Of a stretch of DNA of 64,000 nt, positions 20,803 through 32,911 are shown one piece after another. The stretch lies in contig CAAAJI010000006.1 of the NCBI GenBank assembly GCA_900642245.1, positions 618,544 through 682,543 of the forward strand, in the 5' to 3' direction. The notes below the pieces were generated by a model. The model was not told the DNA's origin. It saw only the letters and a list, made by a program, of their open reading frames with translations, and made no database searches. The DNA comes from Fragilaria radians (Eukaryota; Bacillariophyta; Fragilariophyceae; Fragilariales; Fragilariaceae). A program made the position numbers and the translations under genes. The first letter of the stretch is position 1. Each line of letters opens with the position of its first letter.

Positions 20803-23800
20803 GGTGAAGCAATATTGAATCTATGACTTGCTGCGAAAATGAATGGGATTGAAGGAAGTCGACACGACCCGCGAAAGAATTTTCAAAGAAAAGTAGAAAT
20901 TTGACAATCGACTACTTACAAGTAAAAAATATCGACAAACGATTAAATTTTATTAAGGAAACAGTGACGAACCTGATGTAAAATTCGACACGCAGATTTT
21001 AGTATCAAATGGATTACAGTATTACCTCCTATAAATCTACTCGTCTTCCTAAAAAGTTACATATTGATGCGTTGTACCTTAATCAACTGCAATCAATCAT
21101 AATTGATGCTCCTCGAACCAATCACATTAAAAGTTAAAGCAATTATGTCCTTAGAAATAGTTTATAAACTGGAAACTTAGGATCCAAAGTCTCATTTCTT
21201 AAATTACGTTTCCAATCGTTGCTGGCTTGATTGCAACTACAAGTCATGATCCTGAAATGCTCATTTTGTAAATCTTTTGTCATCACTTACTATAGAAGTG
21301 ATATCGAAATTTCTCTCATGCCTATTTTGCACCTGTCTCAAATCATCTAATTGCAAATGAGTGTTGAGATCCTCATGACCAAAAGAAATAAAGGACTCGT
21401 TAACATTTCACCATGATTTGGAACATTTTCGTTCCAATAATACCAAGATAGCTGAAGCTGATTGAAGCTGTCTTTCAAATTTTAATTAATTGCTGTGTTG
21501 CTAAGTCCAGCAGAGTAACATTTCTTGAAGACCACCTTAGCGATGTTCGAAGTTGACAATGAATAGTCATATGGCTTTCCCTCAACTAATCGTAAGCTCC
21601 CATTAACCTTAAGAAGACAAATGCCTAAGTTCTTTCAATTTTCTGAGATATTGTTGTGTTCCCAAACATTTCCTCACCTGAATGAAGCACTTTTGTTGTG
21701 ACTCATATATTACAATTGCAAGTCTCCTGTAATTGGAGAGAAACCATTGTAAGGTATGTGTGTTTAGGGATCATTACAAACAATGATTATTCTGGTATTT
21801 CATCTGCTTCATATTTGCCTCGTTTGTTGGGTTTCGTCTTTAGGGAGAATCTGGACATATTCACAGGGTATATTCTACCTCAACAAGTAATTCCTATCAT
21901 GTGTCGCTGGAAGTTTTTAACAGTTAAAATATTTTTGCTGCCTCAACTTGATAAGATATCAGTATCTTCATCAAAAGGACAGCAACTATTATGATAATGG
22001 AAACAGCCACCGAATACAAGATTTATAGCCTTACAGAGTATCGTATTTGATGTCCATCTCAAAGCATATCATGAATTAAATTAACTTATTAAAATTAAGT
22101 GTGAATTCTTTAAAACATGTCTGTAATCAAAGTTTCTGATGATATCACTTCTCTGAGAACCTAGTCAGTGTGAGAGAATGTGGAAATATGATACCATAAA
22201 AAACTATTTATGTTAGATAGCTGAAATATGAAGGTGAAGTTATTGGCATGGTTTCAAGATGTAGAAATAATTCTCAGTCGTATTCATGTTGCATACTCTA
22301 GAAGTAAGACATAGAGAGATGATATTGAATTTAGAGGAGTTTTACGCTTTGAAAAACAATTAGTCAATAAATAGTTTTAATGAGTTACGATATTTGTTGC
22401 GTATCAATATCAGAGAAATCTGTACTTTTCTACAACTATATATTAAAGATAAGGATACCCAGTGGATTTGCATCTGTATTCCCCGGCAGTAATGTTTTAC
22501 TCTTCATTTGATTCCCAATCTTGATAATAGTTTTCATCATATTCTAGATTAGATCATAATTTTTCTCAAGTATTTCAATTTATGTCTTGGGACTTGGAAG
22601 TTTGTTACTTTTTTCATTTGTATTTTTTGTTTGATGCTCCTTGAAGATCTTTGTTGTAGGCTAGATTATTCCTTTTGGTTGTGGTAGATGATTTTGTTAC
22701 TGTTTGCCTTTTTATTTCTGTGTTGATGAGCAAAAGTGGCTTATATCGAACGAGTGAATTATGACATCGAAGCGTCTCATGAAAGTGACATTGGAATTTT
22801 TGTCTTCTTTCTCGCAGCTTTCATGATTTGCATGTTTATTTTGGCAAGTTCAAGTGTTAACACTGCAGAACATCTTTAGGACATGAACCTTAAGAATCTG
22901 GTATAAGTGATGTTTACTTTTCTCTTTTATCGCAATAACTTTAGATTTCTTTTCCTCCTTTATAAAACTGTGTCATCCTCCTCTCCGGTATAGGGAATGG
23001 AAGGGGATGGTATCATAGAGTACATCTGCAGTTACGTATACTAGGATTAAGACACGCTTATGCTATAGTAATTTTTTAAAGCGTCAATGATTCCACGACT
23101 TCCAAAAGTGCAGACCTTCCTGATGGAAAGCATTGAGATCCTAACGAACCTTCACAAGAGTTCTGATTGGTGGAAGATACTTGGAAACAGTATCAAGAAG
23201 ACCAATCAGGGAAAATCCGATTTATTGCAACTTACTGTTGATGTTGAAGTGATTTAGGGAGCAACAAAAGCCCGAAGAAAAGGGGAAATAGTGGCAATTG
23301 ACAATCCCGCAAAAATGATGGTATACGTTGAACAGTTAACAAATCTTTTGCCGATCAAATTTTCCTGATTAAAAAAGCAGATCCCAAATTGCATAGCATA
23401 TAAAGGAAAATGTAATCCTGAGACACTGGAGGGAAAACAAATTAAAAGGATTCAATTTGAGATTTGTTTCTTGAGATGAATCAGACCAAGAGTCAGAAAA
23501 CTACCGCAAATCGCTACTGGGATCCGATCTCATGGGAGAACTCGGAAAATCCCTGATTTCCTAAGAGTAGACGCTTACATGGGAAGGAACAATAAACGCA
23601 AGTTGAGATACAAAATCAGAATTTGACAATAGTGCCCTATTGTTTCCGTTCATAGCAGCAAGCTACACTAGAAGCCATGCAAAACAGCTAGTGTTGAAGT
23701 TACACTCCACTGCTTGAGTCAATGTACCTAGAAAATAGCAACAAAACATGCCAATGTTTCTATAAGACAGCAATGCAATATAATCAGTTAAGATAAAAGG

Positions 23801-24550
23801 TAGGACTATTTTGTTTTAAAACAAGATAGTTTTTATAGAATGAGCTTCCTGCTGCATTGATTTATTATACTGGAACTTCATTTCTTGTTACATTTTCAAT
23901 GTTTTGCGTTGATTTTTTTGTAAAACCTCCTTCAACCTGTTGTCTCCCTAACATTGTCCCAATTACTGTTTGTCATCATTGCCTGTGCCATCATAAATAT
24001 ACACTCCGGATTTTTGTTGTTGACATTGTTTCCGATATATCACTTGGCATTGCTTTGAATATCCCTTTAATATATCCTGACATGACAATCTTCACTTTTA
24101 CATCAATATTATAGTATTCACACTTGAGGCATTCAAGAATGCTTGATAGTCTCATTGTCTCCCTAAAGAAGCTAGTAAGTAAATTGAACCAGAGTGCCTA
24201 CAAATAAGGTCACTATGGTTGTAGTAGTCTGGTGCAGAAGAGGCAATTTCGTGTTGGGAGATGACTTTTCAAGGAATACTCTTAGGCATAAATGAAAAAG
24301 ATGAAAGCATTTTGAGCGTGAATATATGGATACATTGGGCATAGCTTGCTCTTAGAGGGGTACGTAATACGTCACACGAGTTGATCACGCAAGTTTACAA
24401 CGTAGCGTCAAAAATCTTCGACTCTTTGTTCTTACATAAGGGTAAGGATATCTCTGGTCATGCTTGGCGTCATGTCCATGAGGAAAAAATGTTAGGCAGC
24501 TCGCAAAAAGCGTTGCGGAGACAGTGAAAATCGAATAGCATCTAATCATT
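20803..24550. other. Long gene-poor region with a decayed reading frame
   Basis: 3.7 kb, AT-rich. Apart from the ATG8 upstream region and the stop-interrupted frame at 23081-23626 (listed separately), I see only chance ORFs (for example plus 21698-21994 and 23857-24114). Confidence 0.5.
23081..23626 (+). pseudogene. Decayed ORF of unknown family
   Basis: One frame runs 182 codons with only three stops (23255 TAG, 23366 TGA, 23477 TGA), far fewer than expected in DNA this AT-rich. The composition is protein-like, with Lys/Arg-rich helices and short motifs such as SDWWKILGNS and RVDAYMGRNNKRK. No domain is recognised. The surrounding sequence is gene-poor, so a dead transposon ORF is plausible. 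Confidence 0.35.
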
Positions 24551-25375
24551 ATGGACACAACAACCACATGCGCTGGATATATGGAGTTTTCAGACTACAG
24601 CTTAAATTCGTCCTCAGTTGCCTTCAGACGAAATGAACAACCTAGAAGAGTTCCATGTGAAAATCAATCCTTAAATGGTTGGGGTCCTCCCCAACTTCAA
24701 GCCCTTTCATGTTGTGACGAAGAAGCTAGGTTTTACATACAATATGGATTTTTAGGCGGTTTTAGTAATATGCCAAACATTCTTCCTGGAGATTCTGAGT
24801 TGTTTCCAGAATTTGCGGGTGACATGGAATATTCTGTTCAGTGTGCCCCTTACCTTGATAATTTAAAAGCCACGCTATGTGATCCTCATCAAGGTACTTA
24901 TATTCGTCAGAATGGAACGGATAACCAAACATACTTTCGTATTTGCAGGCGCTCTTGCGACCTTGTTTATCAACAATGCAAATATTTACTTCCCAATTCA
25001 AATTTCACAATTGGAATTCAAAATGGTACCCAATTTTGTAAGCAGTCGTGGCGCAAAGAATTCTTTTCCAGAAGCTCATGTGATGAAAAACCTGCAAATG
25101 AATCATTCGTCTGTAAAACCAACCTGAAACTGAAAGTGGTTGATGACGACTGTTTGAATATGATAACACCGTCTTCAAATGACATTGCAAGTTATCGATT
25201 CAAGAAATTGCCCATAGATGCCTGTGAAATCACAGAGACAATCTCAGAAACGTCATTATTCGTAATCATTGCTGTAGGTGTCGTTGGTGCTTTATCACTT
25301 GCCGCAGCAGTTTTTCTATTTCTTTGGATACGAAGACGACGTCAAGTTGAGGAAATGGATGATGAAATGATATAA
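24551..25375 (+). CDS. Folate-receptor-like (FRD) Cys-rich single-pass membrane protein
   Basis: 274-aa frame from ATG 24551. The ectodomain has about 13 cysteines in a pattern resembling the folate/riboflavin-receptor domain: a CC pair (SCCDEEARF), C-x10-C (CAPYL ... TLCDPHQG) and the C-x3-C ... C helix (FRICRRSC ... QQCK). It also has six or more N-glycosylation sequons (NSS, NQS, NGT, NQT, NFT, NES). A transmembrane helix at about 236-260 is followed by RRRR and a short acidic tail, giving a type I topology. No signal peptide follows this ATG, so an upstream exon may be missing; an AG at 24537-24538 could be its acceptor, but I found no convincing exon. The ligand is unknown; the folate-receptor resemblance is to the cysteine framework, not proof of folate binding. 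Confidence 0.7.
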   Translation: MDTTTTCAGYMEFSDYSLNSSSVAFRRNEQPRRVPCENQSLNGWGPPQLQALSCCDEEARFYIQYGFLGGFSNMPNILPGDSELFPEFAGDMEYSVQCAPYLDNLKATLCDPHQGTYIRQNGTDNQTYFRICRRSCDLVYQQCKYLLPNSNFTIGIQNGTQFCKQSWRKEFFSRSSCDEKPANESFVCKTNLKLKVVDDDCLNMITPSSNDIASYRFKKLPIDACEITETISETSLFVIIAVGVVGALSLAAAVFLFLWIRRRRQVEEMDDEMI

Positions 25376-26516
25376 ACCAAATCATGGTCCAGACTTTCTG
25401 CATTCGATTCTGAAGATATAGCCCCCGCCTTAAAAAAATCTCTTTCTATGCTAAACTTGACAACCTCTAATTATTGATTATGTGCGTCATGCTACTGAAC
25501 TTCCATTTTTTGCCATTCCTATGTTAGTCAAATACAGTTCTAAACGTTTCCAATTTGATCAAGACGCATCTAGCTATACATCGACCATGACTGCTTCTGA
25601 GCATGGCTTAGGGACAAAAATTCAAGAAATTGGCACAAAAATTCAAGAGAATGCTTCTGATGTTTTTTCGGATATGGTGTGCTACTCACCAATTCGATTA
25701 AGCTCTGCAAATAGTCCTCAACTCTCTACATGTCAATGTGAAGGCTGCTCAAATAGATTCCTGTCTATTCTATTTGATACATTTATTCCTTGAAGACTTG
25801 CAAGATGAAAGATAAAACAGAATCCTAGCACAACTGAAATCAAATGTTGAAATAATGGAGAGCTGTCAAGGCTTCCATGTTATATTGGCTTCAAAGTTGG
25901 GACAAACTGGGCATCCACTGCTGATGCTAATCTGTGTCCTTTATAATTATCAGCGACTAAGAATGTGCTACCAAATACAATCTTTTTCAATCAAATAGTG
26001 AAATTAAAAGAGACTGCTGAACACTAAATTGTAGACCACACAAACAAATACGGACCTTGATGTTCCACAATGTCAATTATTTCATTAAAGTAGACTTTTG
26101 TTGAAGTACTCGTAACAACCTGGATTTTAGGTGTGCTTTGTAATCTTGAATTGCGTGTTTTGTTTTTGAATAATGAGAGATAACGCGAAGCTTGTATTCA
26201 TTCCATCTTTGGTCTTGCAACAATTTAGTTATCTTTGAGGCCTGAGGGGACTTTAGGAACTTCAATAATATGAAAGAAATTCAAATATCTTTAAACATCA
26301 CTCACAAATACTTTTCCTGGTAAGGCAAGTCATTGCAGCACTAAACATAACATGCAAGGAGAGAAAGCAAATCTCAAAGTAACGCTAAAAAATCTTCACA
26401 AAGTCTAGGGTAGAATAATACATTACACAAAGTCAACTAAAGAAAGCTGAATGCATTGGTGTCAACTTCGATAAATATACTGGAATCAATCCAACTGAAG
26501 ACCTTGTGCGAATCCA
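25376..26516. other. Intergenic between convergent genes
   Basis: 1.14 kb. The plus frame 25482-25793 and minus frame 26077-26265 show no domain and no start context. Nothing recognised. Confidence 0.5.
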
Positions 26517-28680
26517 TTAAATGAAAGGCGATTGATCTACATGATATTGGCGATCACGCCCTTGCAAACGTGATCGTTGCTTTTTTGCTTCTAAAAAGTA
26601 ATATCCGCAGCCGGCCCAAAATATCATCATTGCCAGGATTAGAGCCAAAATTTGCAAGCCCAGGAGATCTCCAACAAACAGAATCCAATCGAAACTTCCA
26701 TGCAGCAAAATTGCAGGCCAAAGTATACCCTTACCTAACTTACAGAATGAATCATTTTCAATATCTCTTCGGACAACACCAATTGATTGAATAGCAGCAC
26801 ATATTGGGTGCAGTGGAAACAAAATTCTTGCCACTAACACTGACATTTCTAGCTGCTTCATTAGTGGAAGAATGTGAAATGTTTAATATCAACAAACCTT
26901 ACTTACCCACTTGTAACGTATTCTCGTTATATACAAATATATACATGATATTCTCGCAGCAAGCAAAGCCTAGAGCAACAGAAACCATTGCAACAGTGAT
27001 AACGGCGCCTCGACTAACATTAGATCTCGGTTCCTTCGCGAGCAATTCCTGAATATGAGGCGCCAATCTTTTCCGGGAGGATCTTTGCCTTTTTGATTTC
27101 TTTACCGTACCCTCCTCTGTGGATGATTCAGCACTAGTTAAATGAGCATAAACTGCACTCTCCATTTCTGATTTCGTCCAAAAGTCAGGATGATCTGATA
27201 TCATGACGAATCCCAAATATTTGGCAAGCTCCTCAAGAAATGCGGCAATTACAAAAGCATTGAAGAAAAGAAGTAAAGAATACAAGAATGGATGATTTTG
27301 ACCAAACTGGTACATATAATCACGATGAGATGAGATTGCTGTGAGTTTGCCAATGCCAATCCACTCGTATCCGTTTTCATTGACAACGACTCCCATTCCG
27401 AGGAGAGCAAAAATCAAATCCATGATAATACGTAAGCACAGACTTGCGAATAATTCCCAAGTAATCGCCATAGTTATAGATAAGAAAAAGCCACATGAAA
27501 ACGCTTTTATCGTGAGATCAGAAGTTAAATCTTTCGAGTGCCATAAGCCATGGACAAGCCATAATAAGAATAAGGCATGCCCGAAGGTTGCAACAAAAAT
27601 CCAAACGTGACCAAGACTAAAATCGAGCCACACTCCTAGCCCAATCAATAAAATAACACTTGCAGCCCACCACATGAAAAGGTCCCTTGTCAGTCTCGAA
27701 TGAGTTAATCCATAATAGTCCAGCGAATGTTGCATTGTGATGTAGTCAATACGACGTTGTTCCGCTGGTATCAATATATTAAGTTCACGTGCTTCTTGTG
27801 CCACGGCGCACATTCCATTGATTTGAAGATGAGATCCAAAACAGCAGCCGTAGGTAATAGCTTTGGCGAGGCACTCGCAAACGTCATTTGTAGGTGGACG
27901 AGAACCTTTCAAGTCGCTACGGTAACATCCCACTACAGAGTGAGCACAATTCAAGTCACAGTTTGATTGTCCTTGGAGGTAAGCTGCTTCGTCCTCGTCA
28001 TAATCCGGTAATTCTGTCGCTGTTACATTATGATTTCCAATGGAATGCTGATACTTGCGAAACAGAAGTTCTCTTCTGACTTCAACCCGCTTCCATCGAT
28101 TTTTACAGCATACCTGCATAAGGAGCAAGAGAAGGATAAAAGAAACCAATAAAGTGGAAACAAGTTCATTAAAGTATTTGTCAGGAATATGGACAGCACC
28201 ATAGCAAGCGAGCGCAAACAAGATGATTGGCGTCGCAACATGAATGAAGAATCGTCGTGCTAGAGATGGCGGCTCAATACCTGTGACGAAAAATCGATCT
28301 CGATCGCTTTGTAATACACCACAACAAGCCAGTGCACAAGCATCCGATTGTGTATCTGAAAGTCCAGTAATTGATGTGCTGAAACCACGATATTCGCCCT
28401 CCATGACAACAGGATTATGGATTGTTATTGGTTCTGCTCGTTCCATTTCATGATCAACATAATGTGCATCCGTTTTACTAGACAGATTTTCATTCGGCGA
28501 TTCAAGGGAGGAGTAGTCACTACTAGCATTGTTTTTTTGTTCTGGAATATCGCTATCATACTGAGATCTTTCGGAGTCTGCAGCCTTGTCCGGTTGCAAT
28601 TCTGATGCATCATTGCCGAGATCCTGGTATTCATTCCTGAAAGTCGGATTTTCATATCCGTTTCCATTGTCGAATTGCAT
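26517..28680 (-). CDS. PrsW-family intramembrane protease-like protein
   Basis: Two exons (28680-26907 and 26848-26517) with a 58-nt GT-AG intron; 701 aa. The N-terminal 140 residues are acidic and polar (cytosolic), followed by multiple transmembrane helices. In the C-terminal third are the PrsW landmarks in order: an EE-x-x-K-type motif (FLEELAKYLGF), GFACCENIMYI on the next helix, LFPLHP after the splice junction, and LHGSFDW near the end. PrsW enzymes are membrane-embedded glutamic-type proteases that in Bacillus cleave an anti-sigma factor; eukaryotic members are poorly studied. The middle region has a CCGVL and a second Cys-rich stretch (CECLAKAITYGCCFG) not typical of bacterial PrsW. 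Divergent from Trm11, with 312 bp between start codons. Confidence 0.8.
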
Positions 28681-28992
28681 GTCACTGGGTCTTCACTTTA
28701 AACGTTTGAGTGATCGATATAACAGCTAAAAATAATTCAACGGTAACAAGCATCCCTTGATTTGCCCGTTATGAACAAAAATGCAAGAGTGAAATCTGCA
28801 ACGGAACATTAACAACTTTTAGTCGAGCCATTCAAATGGCATGCAGATATTTCGCGTGTTGAAAAAATCATGCTCCTGTTTTTGTTCTCCTATGGATTTT
28901 TCTTCTTCGCAGACAGAATACGGAATCCTGGAAGTTTTATAACGTAGTTTATCAATTTCAAGAAGGACCGCAAACTTTCATCACAATCTGAA
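28681..28992. promoter_or_regulatory. Shared intergenic region of divergent PrsW-like and Trm11 genes
   Basis: 312 bp between two opposed start codons, so it must hold both promoters. No clear TATA box or operator was identified. Confidence 0.45.
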
Positions 28993-30490
28993 ATGCCACA
29001 GCTCCAATGTTTATCCATATTTTGGATTACCATGATTGCTAGGATTGCTACGAAGCATTGTTCATCATTGACGATAAAGTCAATGAAAAGGAATTATTTT
29101 CAGCATAAAGCGTATTCGAGCGCAAACGAAGTTGCAGCTAACGATTTCCAATATCAAGTTCCTCAAGACAAGAAAATCTTGATCCATTGGAAGTGAGTAT
29201 GGTACTTTTGTCAATCCTTCCTTCGCGTGATATCACAGAGAAATCTAACTATTGTAATTCCTTCTGTAAATCAGGGGAGAAGTGAAAGAAACCTATAGTT
29301 TTCACTTTCGTCACTACGAATTTGCTGGTGCCCTGGAAGCTGTTGCGGTGGGTACCAGTCATCGAATAAAGTACGAAAATGTTTTGCAATATGACGGAAG
29401 TGACTCGATACCAGATAGCCTACGTACTTATTTCGATGAATCGCTACAATTTGTCGACGGTATAGACGATATCAATCATGTTATTCTTGCCGCGAAACGA
29501 TGTTCCTTGGTCCATACTGCCTATCAAGTAGTCGCGATACAGGAAAATTACCAGGCATGCAGTGATGCCGCGATTGCCAATGGACTTTTCAGTGATATGT
29601 ACAAAGGTGCAGTCCATGATCATTTTGCATGGTGCTTAAGGGTTCGTATTGCCAAAGGGAAGCGACATGGGGAGCGCTCTCGGTCTATGGAAGAAGAAAG
29701 GAAAGCATTACGGGATCTCACACCACTGCTATCCAAATTTGGTGGTGGAGTGGATCTTAAAAATCCAGATTGTCAAATCATCCTTTTTAATGGCATGAAG
29801 GGATCAAATTGTGTGCTTGCTCGTCGTTTGGTGGACGGTCCTCAAATTCACAAAATTGCGCCTGTTACACGGTTGTGTATCACAAATACTCCTTTATGCC
29901 CCATTGCAGCCTTTTCGTTATGCAACATTGCATCAGTGCGAAGTGGATATTCAGTTTTAGATCCCTATGCAGGATCTTGTTCCATATTCTTGGCTATTTC
30001 AACAATGGTTCCAGATGTACAGATGGTAGGAATTGAAATTGCAAACGATCAATTAGTCAACCGTGAAGACATCATGCGAGACTTTCAAGTTCGTAATCTA
30101 AATCCTCCTCTTGCACTGATTCATGGTGACTCAACTGTCGATACAATACGGGATGATGCGCGGTCCTTTATTGGTGGTGAACCTTTTGATTTAATCATCA
30201 CCGACCCTCCCTATGGAATCCGAGAGTCCAATAGTCACAATCAAGATGATCCCATATTTGAACTTTGTGGAGCGATGGCGAAGGATTTACAAGACGGAAA
30301 GCCTCTACTCAAGAGTGGTGGAAAGTTAGTGGCATTTATCCCTTGTAGCAGCAGCACCAGAATTGAAGATTGCATCCCTCCAAAAAGTATGTTAAACAAA
30401 GCAGGATTGGAAGTCGGTGATATGATTGAACAGACTTTGAATGACAATTTGAGTCGATGGCTAGTAACTTTTCATGCCGTAAACTACTAG
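28993..30490 (+). CDS. TRM11: tRNA (guanine10-N2)-methyltransferase, Trm11-like
   Basis: Two exons (28993-29192 and 29275-30490), GT-AG intron of 82 nt; 471 aa, close to the usual length. The N-terminal half is a THUMP/ferredoxin-like region, starting at ILIHWKGEVKETYSFHFRHYEF. The Rossmann methyltransferase domain has the SAM loop SVLDPYAGSCSIFLA (Gly-rich motif I), the acidic GIEIAND after strand 2, and the catalytic motif IV DPPYGIRE that defines N2-guanine MTases. With its partner Trm112, Trm11 methylates G10 of tRNAs in the cytoplasm. The conserved NTPLCPIAAFSLCNIA segment precedes motif I as in the family. The first 30 residues are weakly hydrophobic and could be a targeting peptide, but this is not clear. 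Confidence 0.92.
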
Positions 30491-32911
30491 ACTTCCATCT
30501 CTGGAAAAGATTGATTGTAGATGTGGGCAGTCTTGGCTTCTTCAAAATACATTGACCAAAGGATCGTGAGTTACTGACTTTTTATTGCACGACTGATTTC
30601 TGACAAAGTCATTTCAGCAATATCAATCATAAAGCTCATAGGATTCCAATTGTAGTGTTGAATTTCTATTCAGCATGATTGAAGTGTGGCATAATAATGA
30701 CTAGAAAAGGTTTAGGCATTGATTATGCCTGTCACAGTATACAGTGTAATTAGAAGATCCCTAAAACGACAAAAGTTCCAATACCAAACCAGTTGCAAAA
30801 GTGAATCTACAATTGCACCTTCTATACCTCTCACAAGTAATCAATCAATTTTGATTTTTTTGTCCAGCAGATGCCTTTTCAGTTTTCCTGACATGCTACA
30901 TGTATGTGGGAAGCTTTTATGATGTGAATGGGCCGTTATCAAGTATCCTAGAATTCTGCATGGATAATGCTTGAAAGTTCTGAAAATAGACAAGAAGTGA
31001 AGTCTCCGAGAAAAGGTTATAGTGGCAACTATTGGCATAGGGCTTGGTGTTTTGTACCTTAATTGTCTGCAATTTTGACCTCTCTGTAGTTTTGTGAAGT
31101 GAAAAAATAATATCATCTAACTTGTTCATCTTTATTGAGTATTGCTTTTAAAATCCTCAATTGTGACTTAGCCTTGCTATATTCATTCAATGGTTAGTTG
31201 TTTTGAATCCATCTATGATTGAACACTGTTTTTTGCCTAATCAATCCTGGTTTACTTATCTTAGATAGGTGAGATCAAAAAGAGATAATTCTGATCCATT
31301 TTTGAAATGTAATAGTCATTAGGTATTTGTATCTAAACAGGCAATACTAAATTACAATATTATTGGGACTTCCTACTTTGAGGAATGTATGCTATCTTCA
31401 AGTTTACTCCAGAATCATATTTCAGTTAATTCAAGGATTGTGATAGCTCAAGAAAATTCAACATTGGTTATGTTGTTCACCATGAGTGCCTGCTTATCTG
31501 ATGAAAGCCATAACTACCCACACATCTCCTCTCTGTACTTTTGCCAAATGGTTGGATCCTTTTGATTGTACAAGCTATATCAGAAATGTGCTCCTACTCT
31601 AACGCTACGGATTATTGCCGTCAAATTCTAAGTGGATAAAGGCCTTGTCTATGGTTCTTAGTTGTCACTCAAAGAGGTGGTCCATCCCATAGAATTTTGT
31701 TTGGGTTTTAGCTAAGTGGCTTAAGGCTTCTACGTTTCCATGAATAGTTTTTGGAATTTGTTGAAACCCAGTTGCCAATTTTCCTCATTAAATATTGGTT
31801 TACCCGTGTAATTCAATATGAATCTAATCACAATTTGGATTTAGCTGGGATTGGCTTATCAAAACACAACACAATTGTTTTGAAAGGCATTCCATTTTGC
31901 GCTAACGAGGTAGTGTTCCTTGTGTCCTATGGTGATTTAGAATACCCGTACTCACGACAAGAAAATTCGGGTGGTAACAGTACTTAAAGTAACTCAGATT
32001 CTAATTGTATAGAGGGGCGAACTTCTACTGTATATAGAATCACTGTAGATAGATAGTGCCTAAATGACAATATACTACGAGGACAACACTTATTAATGTT
32101 AATGCTTGCATGTTACTTATGTTCTCCTTTTGAAACAATTTAGAAGTGAAGCCGTTTTAGTCAACTTATTGAATAGTTCTTTTGATATTAAGTGTGCATT
32201 AGTCCATGTTATTGATTACTGTATAACAGACTCCAGAAACAGGTATTTTGCAAGTCAGAATTATTTTGTAAATCTTCCTTGTCTGTTGTGAATAAGCAAC
32301 ACATCATGTTCATTTATTGGTATCACAACTTATATCAGAAGTCTTGACTCTGCATTTTGACGGTGCATAAATAATTATGGTTGTCACTTCCATCACATTT
32401 CCATTTTCCAAAAAAACAAAGACTGAAAGCGTTGATTTTGAATTCCCCACTCTGTGCCAAAGTATAATTGAACGGCTTATAGACATTCCATGACACAAGG
32501 TCACGCAAAAGTTGGTACTAAAATAGAAGTCTGTAGCATCATAAAATGCATGAAAGACACCTGGGGACAAGTTTTCCAGGGTTTGTTTCAAAACAGAAAG
32601 GGATTTTTACAACACTTTGAACATTATGTTGTTTGTTGAGGATTTGTATTCCACTAAATAATGGTCTTTCTATTGTTGCACATATCTAGTAATAGGAATA
32701 AAATTGGCATTGCAGCATAACTGATATTTGACTATTGGATTTGATACTTGTAGACTGTATGCGCTATTTAACACATGAAACAAATTTGGAGAGATATTTC
32801 AAAGTTAAAAATGTATTACCTAAACCATGAGTTTTGAGGTATGCTCTAGCCCAGTTTATTCTCGAATGTCTCGAGAATGTGCTGATTTACAAGAACAAGA
32901 TCTAAGTCGAC
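30491..32911. other. Gene-poor region
   Basis: 2.4 kb with many short frames and no recognisable domain. The longest (minus 32310-32591, plus 31751-31987) look like chance ORFs. It separates the 3' ends of Trm11 and the lipase. Confidence 0.5.

Noticed and set aside
24385..24567. Minus-strand frame with a signal-peptide-like start
   Set aside because: It overlaps the 5' end of the FRD gene on the opposite strand, is short and has no continuation.
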